Notes: generated from the letters alone by a model not told the origin. A DNA stretch of 39,353 nt from Gammaproteobacteria bacterium (GCA_028819495.1 JAPPLI010000175.1:1-39353); one strand, 5' to 3'. Positions 16,167-23,301 are shown, numbered from the stretch's first letter. Program-made: numbers and translations.

Positions 16167-18173
16167 TCATGTAACAGGAACGATCGGATGCCGATGTCCG
16201 GTTACCCGGAACTTGAAGCGCTTGTCCGGGCTGGTCTTTGGTAGCGGACTGAGTCTCAGCTTGTAGTCCTTCGGAACCAGTTCCAACCCCAGGTGGCGGG
16301 CGATCAACAGTATGTTCGCCGCCATCTGCAACTCGGTCCAGCGCGCGCCGCCGCAGATATGAGTACCGACTCCGAACGGAGCATAGGCATTGGCCCCGGC
16401 GTGTTTGTGCTCTTCGCGGGGTTCCTTATAGCGGTCGATATCCAGTTTCTCGGGGTCCGGGAAGTAGTCCTCCATGTAATGCGTTGCCGAAAACGCTACC
16501 ATGACCGTGGAATAGGCCGGTATCTGGTAGCCCTCCACCTCAAAGGCGTTCATGGCGGTGCGCACGTGCATGGGTATGACAGGGTGCAGCCGCAGCACCT
16601 CCATGATGAAGCGGTGGGTCACATCGATACTGGACAGGGTAAAATCCGCGCCCACCGGGTCGCCGTCGGCAAACAGGGCATCCGCCTCGGCTGTGACCTG
16701 TTCCGCGTAGTGCGGGTGTTTAAAGAATTCGTAGATGGTGAAAGCCATGGCGCTGCCGGTGTAGTGGCCGGCGATAATCGGTGCGATGAATGCGAAGCCC
16801 AGGTCCGTCTCCGGCAGGAACGCGGGGTCCGAATGGTGCAGTTCCATCAGGTCGTCCACGAGATCGCGCCGCTTGCCCTCCCGTTGTGCGGGAGTGTGCG
16901 AGGCATGGATCTGGGCATACAGTTCCTGCACCCGTTTGCGGTAGCGGTTCATCCTGGGCGTGTGCAGGGTGAACTTCGGCAACAGACGCATCACGTGGAC
17001 CAGCAACGCCCGGTATTCGAACTTAAGCAGGTCGTCGAGAATCTCGGAGGCCTCGATGCTGACGCTGAGCTGGGCGATCTGGTCGCCGATTAATCGCTGG
17101 CAGGCCATTTCGCCCGGCATCACCTTGCCGATGCCCCATTTTCCAAATGAGCGCCGGGCAAGGGCAATCAGGTCGCCCATGCGGTCCTCAACGACCTTGC
17201 GGGAATTGCCCGCCCGCACTGTCTTGCGCATGCGGAAGTGCTCGGCCCCGCCCATACTGGCGATGGAGCGCGCCGTTCCCCATTCGGACTGGAATCCTTC
17301 CAGGTAATCCCGGGTGCGCAGGACGTTACGGCCGTTCCTGCCGACCCAACGGTTCATCTCGGCGCCGGCCAGTATTACCATCTCCCGGCCCGGGGTTTTG
17401 AGTTTGAAAACCGGTCCCACCTCCCTGGTTTTTTCCGCCACGAACTTGGGTATATTCATTTCCCGGAATGCCTTCGAAAAGAGCATGTCCTTCAGGCCCA
17501 GCACCGGCAGGGTGCGGCCAGTGACCGCGCGCAGGCTTTCCGGCGGCCGGTAGGAACTGCGCACCGCATGGCCGATGGTCCTCCCGATCAGGTCCATGCC
17601 GCTGAACAGTTCGATGCGAGCCTCGGCGAGTTCGTATTCCTCCGGTTCCAGCATCGCGCGGAACCCGCCGCAATTATGCACCAGGCTGATGAGGCACATG
17701 TCTCGGGGGTCGGGAATCTCCTCGTCGAACAGCACCCGTATGATGCGCCCCTTGATTTCTTCACCGGTCCTACCGTGCACCATGGGGTAACGGCCGGAAC
17801 GGGAGACCTTGCCGGACAGGGACCAGAAGCCGCCGGCATCGGCTTCGAATATGCCTTTTTTTACCAGGCGGTTGATTACAGTTTCGTTGATGTCATCGGC
17901 GTGTCTGGCGATGCGTTCAACCCAGAACTGCGGAGAATGTGTTTTTTTCTCACGGGAGATTTCCTTGAGCGCAAGGTCAAGCATCTTGTCTCCGGTAGGG
18001 GTTGCATCGACCAGGGCAAGGGCCTCCAGGTCGGTGTCGATGCGGTTCTCAAAGGCCAGGTTCATGAGAACACTGCCGGCCAGCGCGCAGGACATCCTCC
18101 ATTCCGGTATGGCTATGAAATAGCCGGATTCATCGCTGTGCAGCAACAGGAGCAGTTCTTCAGCAAATCTCAT
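16167..18173 (-). CDS. GPP34 (Golgi phosphoprotein 3-like) - cytochrome P450 fusion protein
   Basis: This intact 668-residue protein has two parts. Residues 1 to about 200 resemble the bacterial GPP34 fold: FAEELLLLLHSDESG start, LAGSVLMNLAFENRIDTD, DATPTGDKMLDLAL, INRLVKKGIFE, and DEEIPDPRDMCLISLVHNCGG. In eukaryotes GPP34 proteins bind phosphoinositide membranes; bacterial members are poorly understood. Residues of about 235-660 are a cytochrome P450: I-helix AGHYTG at 468-473, ExxR as EVLR at 525-528, the PERF-equivalent region near DIDRYKEP, and heme loop FGVGTHICGG with Cys607 as the axial ligand. All catalytic landmarks are present, so it is probably an active monooxygenase. No redox partner is fused or adjacent. 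It lies between a truncated Rieske gene and a DUF4345 gene, all co-directional. The GPP34 assignment is from pattern recognition and less certain than the P450. Confidence 0.85.
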   Translation of the reverse strand: MRFAEELLLLLHSDESGYFIAIPEWRMSCALAGSVLMNLAFENRIDTDLEALALVDATPTGDKMLDLALKEISREKKTHSPQFWVERIARHADDINETVINRLVKKGIFEADAGGFWSLSGKVSRSGRYPMVHGRTGEEIKGRIIRVLFDEEIPDPRDMCLISLVHNCGGFRAMLEPEEYELAEARIELFSGMDLIGRTIGHAVRSSYRPPESLRAVTGRTLPVLGLKDMLFSKAFREMNIPKFVAEKTREVGPVFKLKTPGREMVILAGAEMNRWVGRNGRNVLRTRDYLEGFQSEWGTARSIASMGGAEHFRMRKTVRAGNSRKVVEDRMGDLIALARRSFGKWGIGKVMPGEMACQRLIGDQIAQLSVSIEASEILDDLLKFEYRALLVHVMRLLPKFTLHTPRMNRYRKRVQELYAQIHASHTPAQREGKRRDLVDDLMELHHSDPAFLPETDLGFAFIAPIIAGHYTGSAMAFTIYEFFKHPHYAEQVTAEADALFADGDPVGADFTLSSIDVTHRFIMEVLRLHPVIPMHVRTAMNAFEVEGYQIPAYSTVMVAFSATHYMEDYFPDPEKLDIDRYKEPREEHKHAGANAYAPFGVGTHICGGARWTELQMAANILLIARHLGLELVPKDYKLRLSPLPKTSPDKRFKFRVTGHRHPIVPVT

Positions 18174-18228
18174 TATGGGTTATCGCCAGATATTCACGAT
18201 CGATATTCTCTCAAACGATCCGTTGCAT

Positions 18229-18369
18229 TTACAATACGCATATCGTTCGCCGGACGATTTCCTCGCCCATCCAGGTCTTGCGGATCAGTTTTTTCTTCTG
18301 CAGGGAACTCCGGCTTGTGATGAAATACCAGCCTTCCGGGAACGGTGGGAGCGCTTCGACGTTATCCAT
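18229..18369 (-). pseudogene. N-terminal fragment of a Rieske [2Fe-2S] oxygenase
   Basis: A 46-codon frame from ATG 18369 to TAA 18231-18229 reads LPPFPEGWYFITSRSSL, then KKLIRKTWMGEEIV. This is the start typical of Rieske non-heme oxygenases of the sterol-desaturase/KshA-like type (first beta strands before the cluster motif). It ends before the C-x-H and C-x2-H iron-sulfur ligands, so nothing functional can be made. It lies 56 bases upstream of the GPP34-P450 start in the same direction and would have preceded it in an operon. Being so short, the call rests on the GWY...KLIRKTWMGEEIV pattern alone. Confidence 0.65.
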
Positions 18370-18430
18370 GGAACAGGGATCGTTAATGGCTGAATATCAG
18401 CAAGCGGCAATTATATCATATAGCCAGCCC

Positions 18431-18582
18431 GCATTTCTCACCAGGTGATGCGCCCTCACTGGTCTTTTTCACGCCAGCGGGCACGTGCTCTCTCAACCGT
18501 ATAACCCGATACGCTTTCGGTCGCAGGCACCCGCTGCCGTGAAAAATCCGCAGCGATCATCGCATCACCTGGTAAGAAATGC
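18431..18582. repeat. Long imperfect inverted repeat disrupting the acylphosphatase 3' end
   Basis: The left arm from 18431 (GCATTTCTCACCAGGTGATG) and the right arm, reverse complement ending at 18582 (GCATTTCTTACCAGGTGATG), are nearly identical at the tips. Similarity continues inward through a TTTTTCACG-x-CAGCGGG block, giving arms of roughly 70 bases. The centre is short and has no gene. It looks like a MITE or a folded repeat. The acylphosphatase reading frame enters the right arm and ends there. Confidence 0.7.
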
Positions 18583-18760
18583 GGCCACGCAATGTATCGA
18601 GCATTGCCTCTTCTCCCGTTGCCTGTCCTTCAACGCTCCCGTCCGGCAAATTCCTTACCCATCCGGTAATACCCAGCAATTTGGCCTGTTCTCGGGCCGA
18701 TTGGCGGAAAAATACCCCCTGCACAATACCGCTTACCTTGAAAGAAAAGGTTTTTTGCAT
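18557..18760 (-). pseudogene. Acylphosphatase, C-terminally truncated
   Basis: From ATG 18760 the protein matches acylphosphatase. It has [20 protein letters not shown], which includes the phosphate-binding loop and catalytic Arg, and [20 protein letters not shown] with the catalytic Asn. These small enzymes hydrolyse acyl phosphates. The family is about 90 residues, but here the frame ends after 67. The last ten residues do not fit, and the expected W-L-x-x-GP block and final strand are absent. The break coincides with the right arm of the inverted repeat at 18431-18582, so insertion is the likely cause. A second upstream ATG at 18781 adds seven residues. Residual activity seems unlikely without the last strand. 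Confidence 0.7.
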
Positions 18761-18790
18761 AGTTGTGGGCACATTTGGCATTTTGAACTG

Positions 18791-18800
18791 GTCTGACCCC
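18791..18800. repeat. Isolated half-arm of the GGGGTCAGA repeat family
   Basis: GTCTGACCCC is followed by TTAAGAATT, which resembles one arm of the dispersed palindrome. There is no facing arm within 100 bases, so this is a degenerate or solo half copy. Confidence 0.4.
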
Positions 18801-18863
18801 TTAAGAATTTTTGGTTGTGCGCCAAGCCTCCATCAAAAATGTTCAGGCTCTTTTGATTGAGGC

Positions 18864-18893
18864 TTGTCAGGTTTTAGGTTGGGGTGCTATATT
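18864..18893 (+). promoter_or_regulatory. Putative sigma-70 promoter of the PemK-like toxin gene
   Basis: TTGTCA at 18864-18869 and TATATT at 18888-18893 are separated by 18 bases, about 50 bases upstream of the toxin start. An AT-rich tract follows. Confidence 0.45.
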
Positions 18894-18942
18894 AATTGCA
18901 ATATTATGAACATTAACTTATGGATAACAAGGAGAGTATATT

Positions 18943-19338
18943 ATGGCGTTGTCAGCTTACCCAAAGCCTGGGCAATTATTGATTTGTGATTTTTCCGATT
19001 TCGTACCACCAGAAATGACAAAACGACGCCCTGTTGTAGTGGTGTCGAGAAGGTCGAGGAAGTCGTTAACTTGTACCGTGGTGCCACTCTCAAGCAGCCC
19101 ACCTGAAGAGTCCCAACCGTATCATCATTTAATGGATTCAGCCTCACTTGTAGGTAAATTTTCGGGAGTTGAAACATGGGCGAAATGTGACATGGTTACC
19201 ACTGTTTCAATAAATCGTCTTGATAGGATACGGACAGGTCGCGATCATCAAGGTAAACGAATCTATTCAACGGCTCACATCACAGGGGAAGATTTTTTAG
19301 CAATAAAGGAGGGCATGAGATACTGGCTGAATCTCTAA
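18943..19338 (+). CDS. Type II toxin, PemK/MazF family (orphan)
   Basis: A 131-residue protein with the MazF/PemK layout. PKPGQLLICDFSDFVPPEMTKRRPVVVVS near the start carries the strand pair with the conserved KxRPVVV. CTVVPLSSSP follows, and a C-terminal LDRIRTGR-like helix. MazF-type toxins are sequence-specific endoribonucleases that arrest growth. The start has a strong Shine-Dalgarno (AAGGAG about 9 bases upstream) and a plausible promoter. No antitoxin frame precedes it and none overlaps its 3' end, so it is an orphan here. It may be a divergent, harmless member, or be controlled from elsewhere. Base composition is visibly more AT-rich than in the neighbouring housekeeping genes, suggesting horizontal origin. 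Confidence 0.8.
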   Translation: MALSAYPKPGQLLICDFSDFVPPEMTKRRPVVVVSRRSRKSLTCTVVPLSSSPPEESQPYHHLMDSASLVGKFSGVETWAKCDMVTTVSINRLDRIRTGRDHQGKRIYSTAHITGEDFLAIKEGMRYWLNL

Positions 19339-19539
19339 ATTATCCCGTTTCTCTCTTACAGTAATAATTATTCTTGACTATTGACTTGTAAAGCGCCATC
19401 ATCGGTTTTGTTCCCGTAATATCCGGGCAAGTAAGACTACTTCGGTAGCAAACCCCATCGTTGGTGATGCCAAGCCTGCCGGGGTTTCGATAAGGCCTCT
19501 TCGGAGGCCTTTGGCATATTTGTAGCTCAAGTCGTAGGT

Positions 19540-19767
19540 ATGTCCCAAGTGGCAAATTGTACAGGCTTGTCCTGGGAAAGCCTTTACAAGGCACTCTCCG
19601 GGGAACGTAGTTCTGCCTTTGGTACAATCCGAAACCTCAGATACGATGTGCGTTTTTTCGCCTCATGTGGGAGTAACTTACTGGTCATTTCTGGGATAAC
19701 AGAAGCACAGGGAGCCAAAATGATTATAGAACTAATAAACCCATATCTATCAATCTTACAGATATAG
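19540..19767 (+). pseudogene. Degenerate HigA-like addiction module antidote
   Basis: The segment QVVGMSQVANCTGLSWESL followed by YKALSGERSSAFGTI is the DNA-binding core of the 'probable addiction module antidote' (HigA-like) family. The next part (normally LKVIRALGLRF) survives only as RNLRYDVRFFA, and the remainder is unrelated. Upstream, the expected first 40 residues are not in the same frame, and stop codons interrupt the candidate frames around 19500. I see no HigB partner before it. It is a relic of a second toxin-antitoxin module between the PemK-like gene and tRNA-Pro. The surrounding 19339-19812 holds nothing else I can identify. Confidence 0.65.
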
Positions 19768-19812
19768 GTGAGTTTAAGAGTTAGGGGGCCAACTGTAACT
19801 TGTTGATTTCAT

Positions 19813-19889
19813 TGGTCGGGGTGAGAGGATTTGAACCTCCGGCCCCTGCCTCCCGAAGGCAGTGCTCTACCAGGCTGAGCTACACCCCG
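19813..19889 (-). tRNA. tRNA-Pro (anticodon CGG)
   Basis: This 77-nt cloverleaf is encoded with CCA. The acceptor stem is CGGGGTG with CACCCCG, the D-stem GCTC/GAGC, the anticodon stem CTGCC/GGCAG around the loop TTCGGGA, and the T-loop TTCAAAT with stem GGAGG/CCTCT. The anticodon CGG (window 19853-19855) reads the proline codon CCG. The loop is identical to that of E. coli proK. It stands alone between toxin-antitoxin relics. tRNA genes are common integration sites, but no integrase or duplicated tRNA end is visible. Confidence 0.95.
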
Positions 19890-19997
19890 ATATGGAAAAA
19901 CGGGACAACCGCTGGATTGCCGGCGCCCGTATGCCGATTGCAGATGCGCACTCTACCTTACTATGCGTCTTGCGTCCACAACTCAACTGCGATCGAT

Positions 19998-20057
19998 GGG
20001 GTCAGAGTAAAGTCACCCCGAATCCTGCCATCGGCCGGAATAACGAGGATTTACTCT
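19998..20057. repeat. GGGGTCAGAGTAA palindromic repeat, copy 3 (degenerate right arm)
   Basis: The left arm GGGGTCAGAGTAA is intact and the right arm reads GATTTACTCT, then TTCAGAC in place of GACCCC. The centre is longer than in copies 1, 2, 4 and 5. The damaged arm overlaps the end of a small minus-strand frame, whose stop codon it supplies. Confidence 0.7.
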
Positions 20058-20152
20058 TTCAGACGCGCCTGAATGGCCGCAATTTCTTTAAGATGCGATG
20101 TATCAACCGTCAAAAGAACGCCACTGCCTTTAGCCCGAAAAGGAATGACCAT
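20051..20152 (-). CDS. Small ORF of unknown function, probably a gene remnant
   Basis: Thirty-three codons run from ATG 20152 to a TAA inside repeat copy 3. The protein contains GVLLTVDTSHLKEIAAIQARLKE. The frame is open further upstream to about 20195 (through KIGRKQVVADPS), which suggests the ATG is not the original start and this is the tail of a longer gene. It lies downstream of the HigA-like gene in the same direction. I do not recognise the family. A repeat apparently truncates it and provides the stop. Confidence 0.35.
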   Translation of the reverse strand: MVIPFRAKGSGVLLTVDTSHLKEIAAIQARLKE

Positions 20153-20211
20153 TGAAGGATCGGCAACAACTTGTTTTCTCCCGATCTTATGGGTGTCCTC
20201 GAATCACGCGC

Positions 20212-20523
20212 TCATCTTACCTCTTCAAACTGGCTTATTTTAACCTTCCCGTCAGGGAACTTTGCAGTGATCTCCAACTGCCCTCCCACTGCCTCAATAT
20301 AGTTGCGCAAGGTCTGTATGTACATATCCGTACGACGCTCCAGCTTTGACACACTGGCCTGTTTTATTCCCAGGGTCCTGGCCAATTGCTCCTGGGATAA
20401 GGCGCGCGCCCGGCGCAGCTCCTGAAGCGGCATTTCATCCAGCATTGCCTGACTCAGGCCGGCTGCTTTCTCTAGCGATTCGGGACTCATCTTCGCCCGC
20501 AATTCAGAAAATCTTTTAGCCAT
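20212..20523 (-). CDS. HigA-like antitoxin, XRE/helix-turn-helix family
   Basis: A 103-residue protein with a helix-turn-helix: LRRARALSQEQLARTLGIKQ, then ASVSKLERRTDMYIQTLRNYIEAVGGQLEI. This is the XRE arrangement typical of HigA-type antitoxins encoded after their toxin. The N-terminal 45 residues (SPESLEKAAGLSQAMLDEMPL) probably wrap the toxin. ATG 20523 lies one base beyond the toxin stop, so the genes are co-translated; the GTG 12 bases further upstream would overlap the toxin. It should neutralise the toxin and repress the shared promoter. Confidence 0.88.
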   Translation of the reverse strand: MAKRFSELRAKMSPESLEKAAGLSQAMLDEMPLQELRRARALSQEQLARTLGIKQASVSKLERRTDMYIQTLRNYIEAVGGQLEITAKFPDGKVKISQFEEVR

Positions 20524-20524
20524 G

Positions 20525-20878
20525 TTACTTCTCACCTGCTATTTCCTGTAAATGCTCGTCGTATAAATCATCGGCGACTGGCAGGTACTTGTCATACCAG
20601 TCATCATTGCCCGCTTTGTTACCTCCGATGAGAAGTATTGCCACACGCCTCGGGTCGAAGGCATAAAATATCCTGTACGGGTCGCCTTTGTGTTGAATTC
20701 TTAACTCCCTCATGCGGGAATACCGCGAATGTTTAATCCCGGAGGAATGTGGAAAAGGCAGGTTGGGACCTCTCGCTTCTAACAGCCTGACTTTGGCGTC
20801 GATCGAAACCTGCAAGTCCTCATCCAGCGTAATCCACCACTCCTCGAATTCATCCGTATACTCCACTTCATATTCCAT
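20525..20878 (-). CDS. HigB/RelE-ParE-like toxin
   Basis: A 117-residue protein of the phage-derived Gp49/HigB type. The start is MEYEVEYTDEFEEWW, and the core RMRELRIQHKGDPYRIFYAFDPRRVAILLIGG is the conserved sheet carrying the RelE-fold catalytic residues, followed by DDWYDKYLPVADDLYDEHL. Such toxins cleave mRNA on the ribosome. It is the first gene of the toxin-antitoxin pair. A good promoter (TTGAAA, 16 bases, TATATT) ends only 6 bases before the ATG, so the transcript would be nearly leaderless. No Shine-Dalgarno is present. Confidence 0.88.
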   Translation of the reverse strand: MEYEVEYTDEFEEWWITLDEDLQVSIDAKVRLLEARGPNLPFPHSSGIKHSRYSRMRELRIQHKGDPYRIFYAFDPRRVAILLIGGNKAGNDDWYDKYLPVADDLYDEHLQEIAGEK

Positions 20879-20884
20879 ACAGGG

Positions 20885-20912
20885 AATATAGCCTAAAGAG
20901 AATATTTTTCAA
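20885..20912 (-). promoter_or_regulatory. Putative promoter of the higBA-like operon, leaderless
   Basis: On the minus strand, TTGAAA (20912-20907) and TATATT (20890-20885) are spaced 16 bases apart. The toxin ATG begins 6 bases after the -10, which places transcription start at or next to the start codon. Confidence 0.5.
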
Positions 20913-21125
20913 GTGGCGATTGCACCGGATACCGGTTGGCCGGTTCTATCCGAGCACCGTCAAGACAGGATATTCTCTGCCCTCAGCGCGCCCCTATGAC
21001 AACACTCTTTGCCGGGCACCGCTACCGTCACACCCCCTGCAATCTGCCTTGCATCTGCAAACTGGTGAAAGATGGATTCCAACAAGGCAAACAAGGGTTG
21101 CCTGTTATAGAATAGGCATACTGCT

Positions 21126-22226
21126 ATGATTGATACATCACCACTCACCGTACGGGATAACCTCAAATCAGCCTTGACCCGGGCCTGGTCGGAAGTGGCG
21201 CAGACCGGCGCCTGGTTGAGCGGCGAACAACGTCTTGCAATCGCAAACGAAGCCCGTAACGCGTGGAACTGCGAACTCTGCCGACGGCGCAAGGAAGCCC
21301 TGTCGCCCTACGCCGTCAAAGGCGATCATGAGCACCTTGGCGCGCTCCCCGATGCCTGGGTCGAGGCGGTACATCGAATAGTTACCGACTCCGGCCGAAT
21401 CACCGAGAGTTGGTACGCTTCAATAATCGCGTCCGGTGTCACGGAAGACGAATTCATCGAACTGCTGAGCCTCGTCACGATTGTCACTGGTGCGGACACA
21501 TTCATGCGTGGGATCGGGCTTCCGCCATTGGTATTACCTGCAACGGGAGAACAAGGCACACCGCCACGTAGACGGCCGGGCAGCGCAAAAACAGGGCCTG
21601 GATGGGCGCCGACAGTTGCTCCGGAAGACGCCGGCGCCGAACTCGGCGATTTTTATGAAACAGGTCCTGCCGCCTATATTCGACGTGCGTTGACCCTGGT
21701 TCCCGACGAAGCAAACCGTTTCTGGCCGCTTTTGAACCAGCTTTACCTGAGCAATCCTTTAAGAGTTGAACTCGAGGGTGTCGAGCGCGCAATCTCAAGG
21801 GCGCAGATGGAATTCATTGCGACTCGCACCTCGGCCTGGCTCGATTGTTTTTACTGAACTGCCAGTCATGCAATGCGGCTCAGTTTGAGCGGCAAACATA
21901 CCGGCGACGAGTACGCGCTTGAGGAGGCGATCGGTAAAGGCTCGGGGGGTAGTGGTCTGCCACAGGGAGAGCTTCTCAATGACTTCGTCGAGGCGGTCTG
22001 CGCAGGTGATATCGCGCGCACGGCAACAGTCCGGCAAAAGATCGTCAAAGCAATGGGTGAGGCGGCGATGATTGATGCTGCGGCGGTCATCGCAGCATTT
22101 AACTGTTACCCGCGCGTTGCCGATGCTACGGGCATCCCCCTGGAGGACGCCAAGGCGGCTGCAACCGCAAGCATGCGCGCCGAACTGGGTTTGGATGAGC
22201 TTGATGTCCGCAAAGTAACGGGGTGA
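21126..22226 (+). CDS. AhpD-like alkylhydroperoxidase-related selenoprotein (in-frame UGA = Sec)
   Basis: Two abutting same-frame segments separated only by TGA 21855-21857 read as one 366-residue protein. The first part (243 residues) contains a CELC pair at 49-52 and AhpD/carboxymuconolactone decarboxylase-like helices (SGVTEDEFIELLSLVTIVTG). It ends LDCFY. Reading UGA as selenocysteine gives C241-F-Y-U244-T-A-S-H248, which is the AhpD catalytic pattern C-x-x-C-x-x-x-H with Sec in place of the second Cys. The sequence continues without interruption for 122 residues (GSGLPQGELLNDFVEAVCAGD). A hairpin suited to a bacterial SECIS follows the UGA. I recall a RefSeq family named alkylhydroperoxidase-related (seleno)protein that fits. 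The likely role is thiol- or selenol-dependent peroxide reduction. SelA/B/C/D are not in the window. Its alternative is two separate or broken genes, which I consider unlikely. Confidence 0.82.
21858..21894 (+). promoter_or_regulatory. Putative bacterial SECIS element
   Basis: Immediately 3' of the UGA, GCTCA (21878-21882) and TGAGC (21886-21890) form a perfect stem closed by the triloop GTT. TGC/GCA pairs continue it below a G-G mismatch. The loop G (21883) is 26 bases after the UGA, within the 16-37 base spacing known for bacterial SECIS hairpins, which need a G at the start of a short apical loop to bind SelB. Confidence 0.6.
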
Positions 22227-22247
22227 CCCCATCTATCCCGAAATGCA

Positions 22248-22290
22248 GGGGTCAGAGTAAAATTTCTGACGAAATTCTTACTCTGACCCC
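22248..22290. repeat. GGGGTCAGAGTAA palindromic repeat, copy 4
   Basis: Complete arms of 13 bases, inverted orientation (CTATCC lies on the right flank). It sits between the convergent selenoprotein and ispB stop codons. A further GGGGTGACCCC dyad at 22220-22230 overlaps the selenoprotein stop codon, so the region forms two hairpins. Confidence 0.9.
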
Positions 22291-22308
22291 GACTATCCTG
22301 CGACCTGC

Positions 22309-23301
22309 CTAATAGTTCCGCTCCGTAGCAAAGCGGGTCAGGGTGAACAGGGCATCCAGGTATTCGGATTGGGCCAGGCCGTCGAGAGCCTGTAGCGCGA
22401 GTTCGGCTTCCCGGCGGGCGCGGTCCCGGGTATACCGGATAGCCCCGGTCTCTGCGATCGCGGCGCGGATTTGCTCCAGGTGCTCCAGGCTGCCGCGCGT
22501 TATGGCGGTCCTTATAAGAGTTGCCTGTTCCTGCGAACAATGCCAGAGGGCATACAGCAGCGGCAGGGTGGGTTTGCCTTCGGCCAGGTCGTCGCCCATG
22601 TTCTTGCCCAGGATGTCGCTGGGAGCGCTGTAATCCAGTGCATCGTCAATGAGTTGGTAGGCTATGCCCAGGTGCCTGCCGTAGTCGGTCATGGCCTGTT
22701 CGGTCTGCCGGTCCTGCCCGGCAACAACGGCGCCGACCCGGGCCGCGGCCTCGAACAGTTTTGCCGTCTTGTTGTGGATGACCTGCAGGTAGCGCTGTTC
22801 CGTGGTTTCCGGGTCATGCCGGTTGATGAGTTGCAGCACTTCTCCCTCGGCAATGATATTGGTGGCATCCGCCATGATTTCCATGACGTGCATGTCGCCC
22901 GCCTCCACCATCATCTGGAAGGCGCGGGAATAGAGAAAATCACCGACCAGCACGCTTGCCTCATTGCCCCAGCGCTGGTTGGCGGTGGCCTTGCCCCGCC
23001 GCAGCATGGATGCATCCACCACGTCGTCGTGGAGCAGGGTGGCGGTGTGGATAAACTCGATGACCGCGGCAAGCTTTATGTGCAGGCTTTCACCATAGTC
23101 GAAACAGTTGGCGCTGAGCAATACCAGGGCCGGCCGCAGTCTTTTGCCGCCGCTGTTGACGATGTAGTGGCCCAGTTGGTCGATAAGCCCGATATCGGAA
23201 TGCAGTTTTTCCTGTATCAGCGCGTCCACCGCCTGCATATCGTCCCTGATCAGCGCCTGTATGTATTCCAGACCTGTTTCCCCTGCCGGCACAGCGCTCA
23301 T
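22309..23301 (-). CDS. ispB: Octaprenyl/polyprenyl diphosphate synthase
   Basis: A 330-residue trans-prenyltransferase that extends FPP with IPP to make the ubiquinone side chain. The first aspartate-rich motif is HDDVVDAS (D92, D93, D96) and the second is IDDALDYS (D219, D220, D223). GGKRLRP at 51-57 binds pyrophosphate, and KTAKLFEAAARVGA is conserved. The length fits IspB; chain length cannot be read with certainty. It is divergent from rplU, the standard gammaproteobacterial arrangement. Confidence 0.95.
   Translation of the reverse strand: MSAVPAGETGLEYIQALIRDDMQAVDALIQEKLHSDIGLIDQLGHYIVNSGGKRLRPALVLLSANCFDYGESLHIKLAAVIEFIHTATLLHDDVVDASMLRRGKATANQRWGNEASVLVGDFLYSRAFQMMVEAGDMHVMEIMADATNIIAEGEVLQLINRHDPETTEQRYLQVIHNKTAKLFEAAARVGAVVAGQDRQTEQAMTDYGRHLGIAYQLIDDALDYSAPSDILGKNMGDDLAEGKPTLPLLYALWHCSQEQATLIRTAITRGSLEHLEQIRAAIAETGAIRYTRDRARREAELALQALDGLAQSEYLDALFTLTRFATERNY

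Noticed and set aside
18175..18393. 72-codon plus-strand frame upstream of the acylphosphatase
   Set aside because: The minus strand of the same stretch encodes a recognisable Rieske oxygenase start; the plus frame has no family features.
19813..20880. tRNA-Pro as the attachment site of an integrated island
   Set aside because: No integrase and no duplicated tRNA 3' end were seen; toxin-antitoxin genes alone do not prove an island.
21855..21857. UGA as an ordinary stop creating two genes
   Set aside because: The frame continues unbroken for 122 codons, the motif C-x-x-U-x-x-x-H is completed and a SECIS-like hairpin follows.
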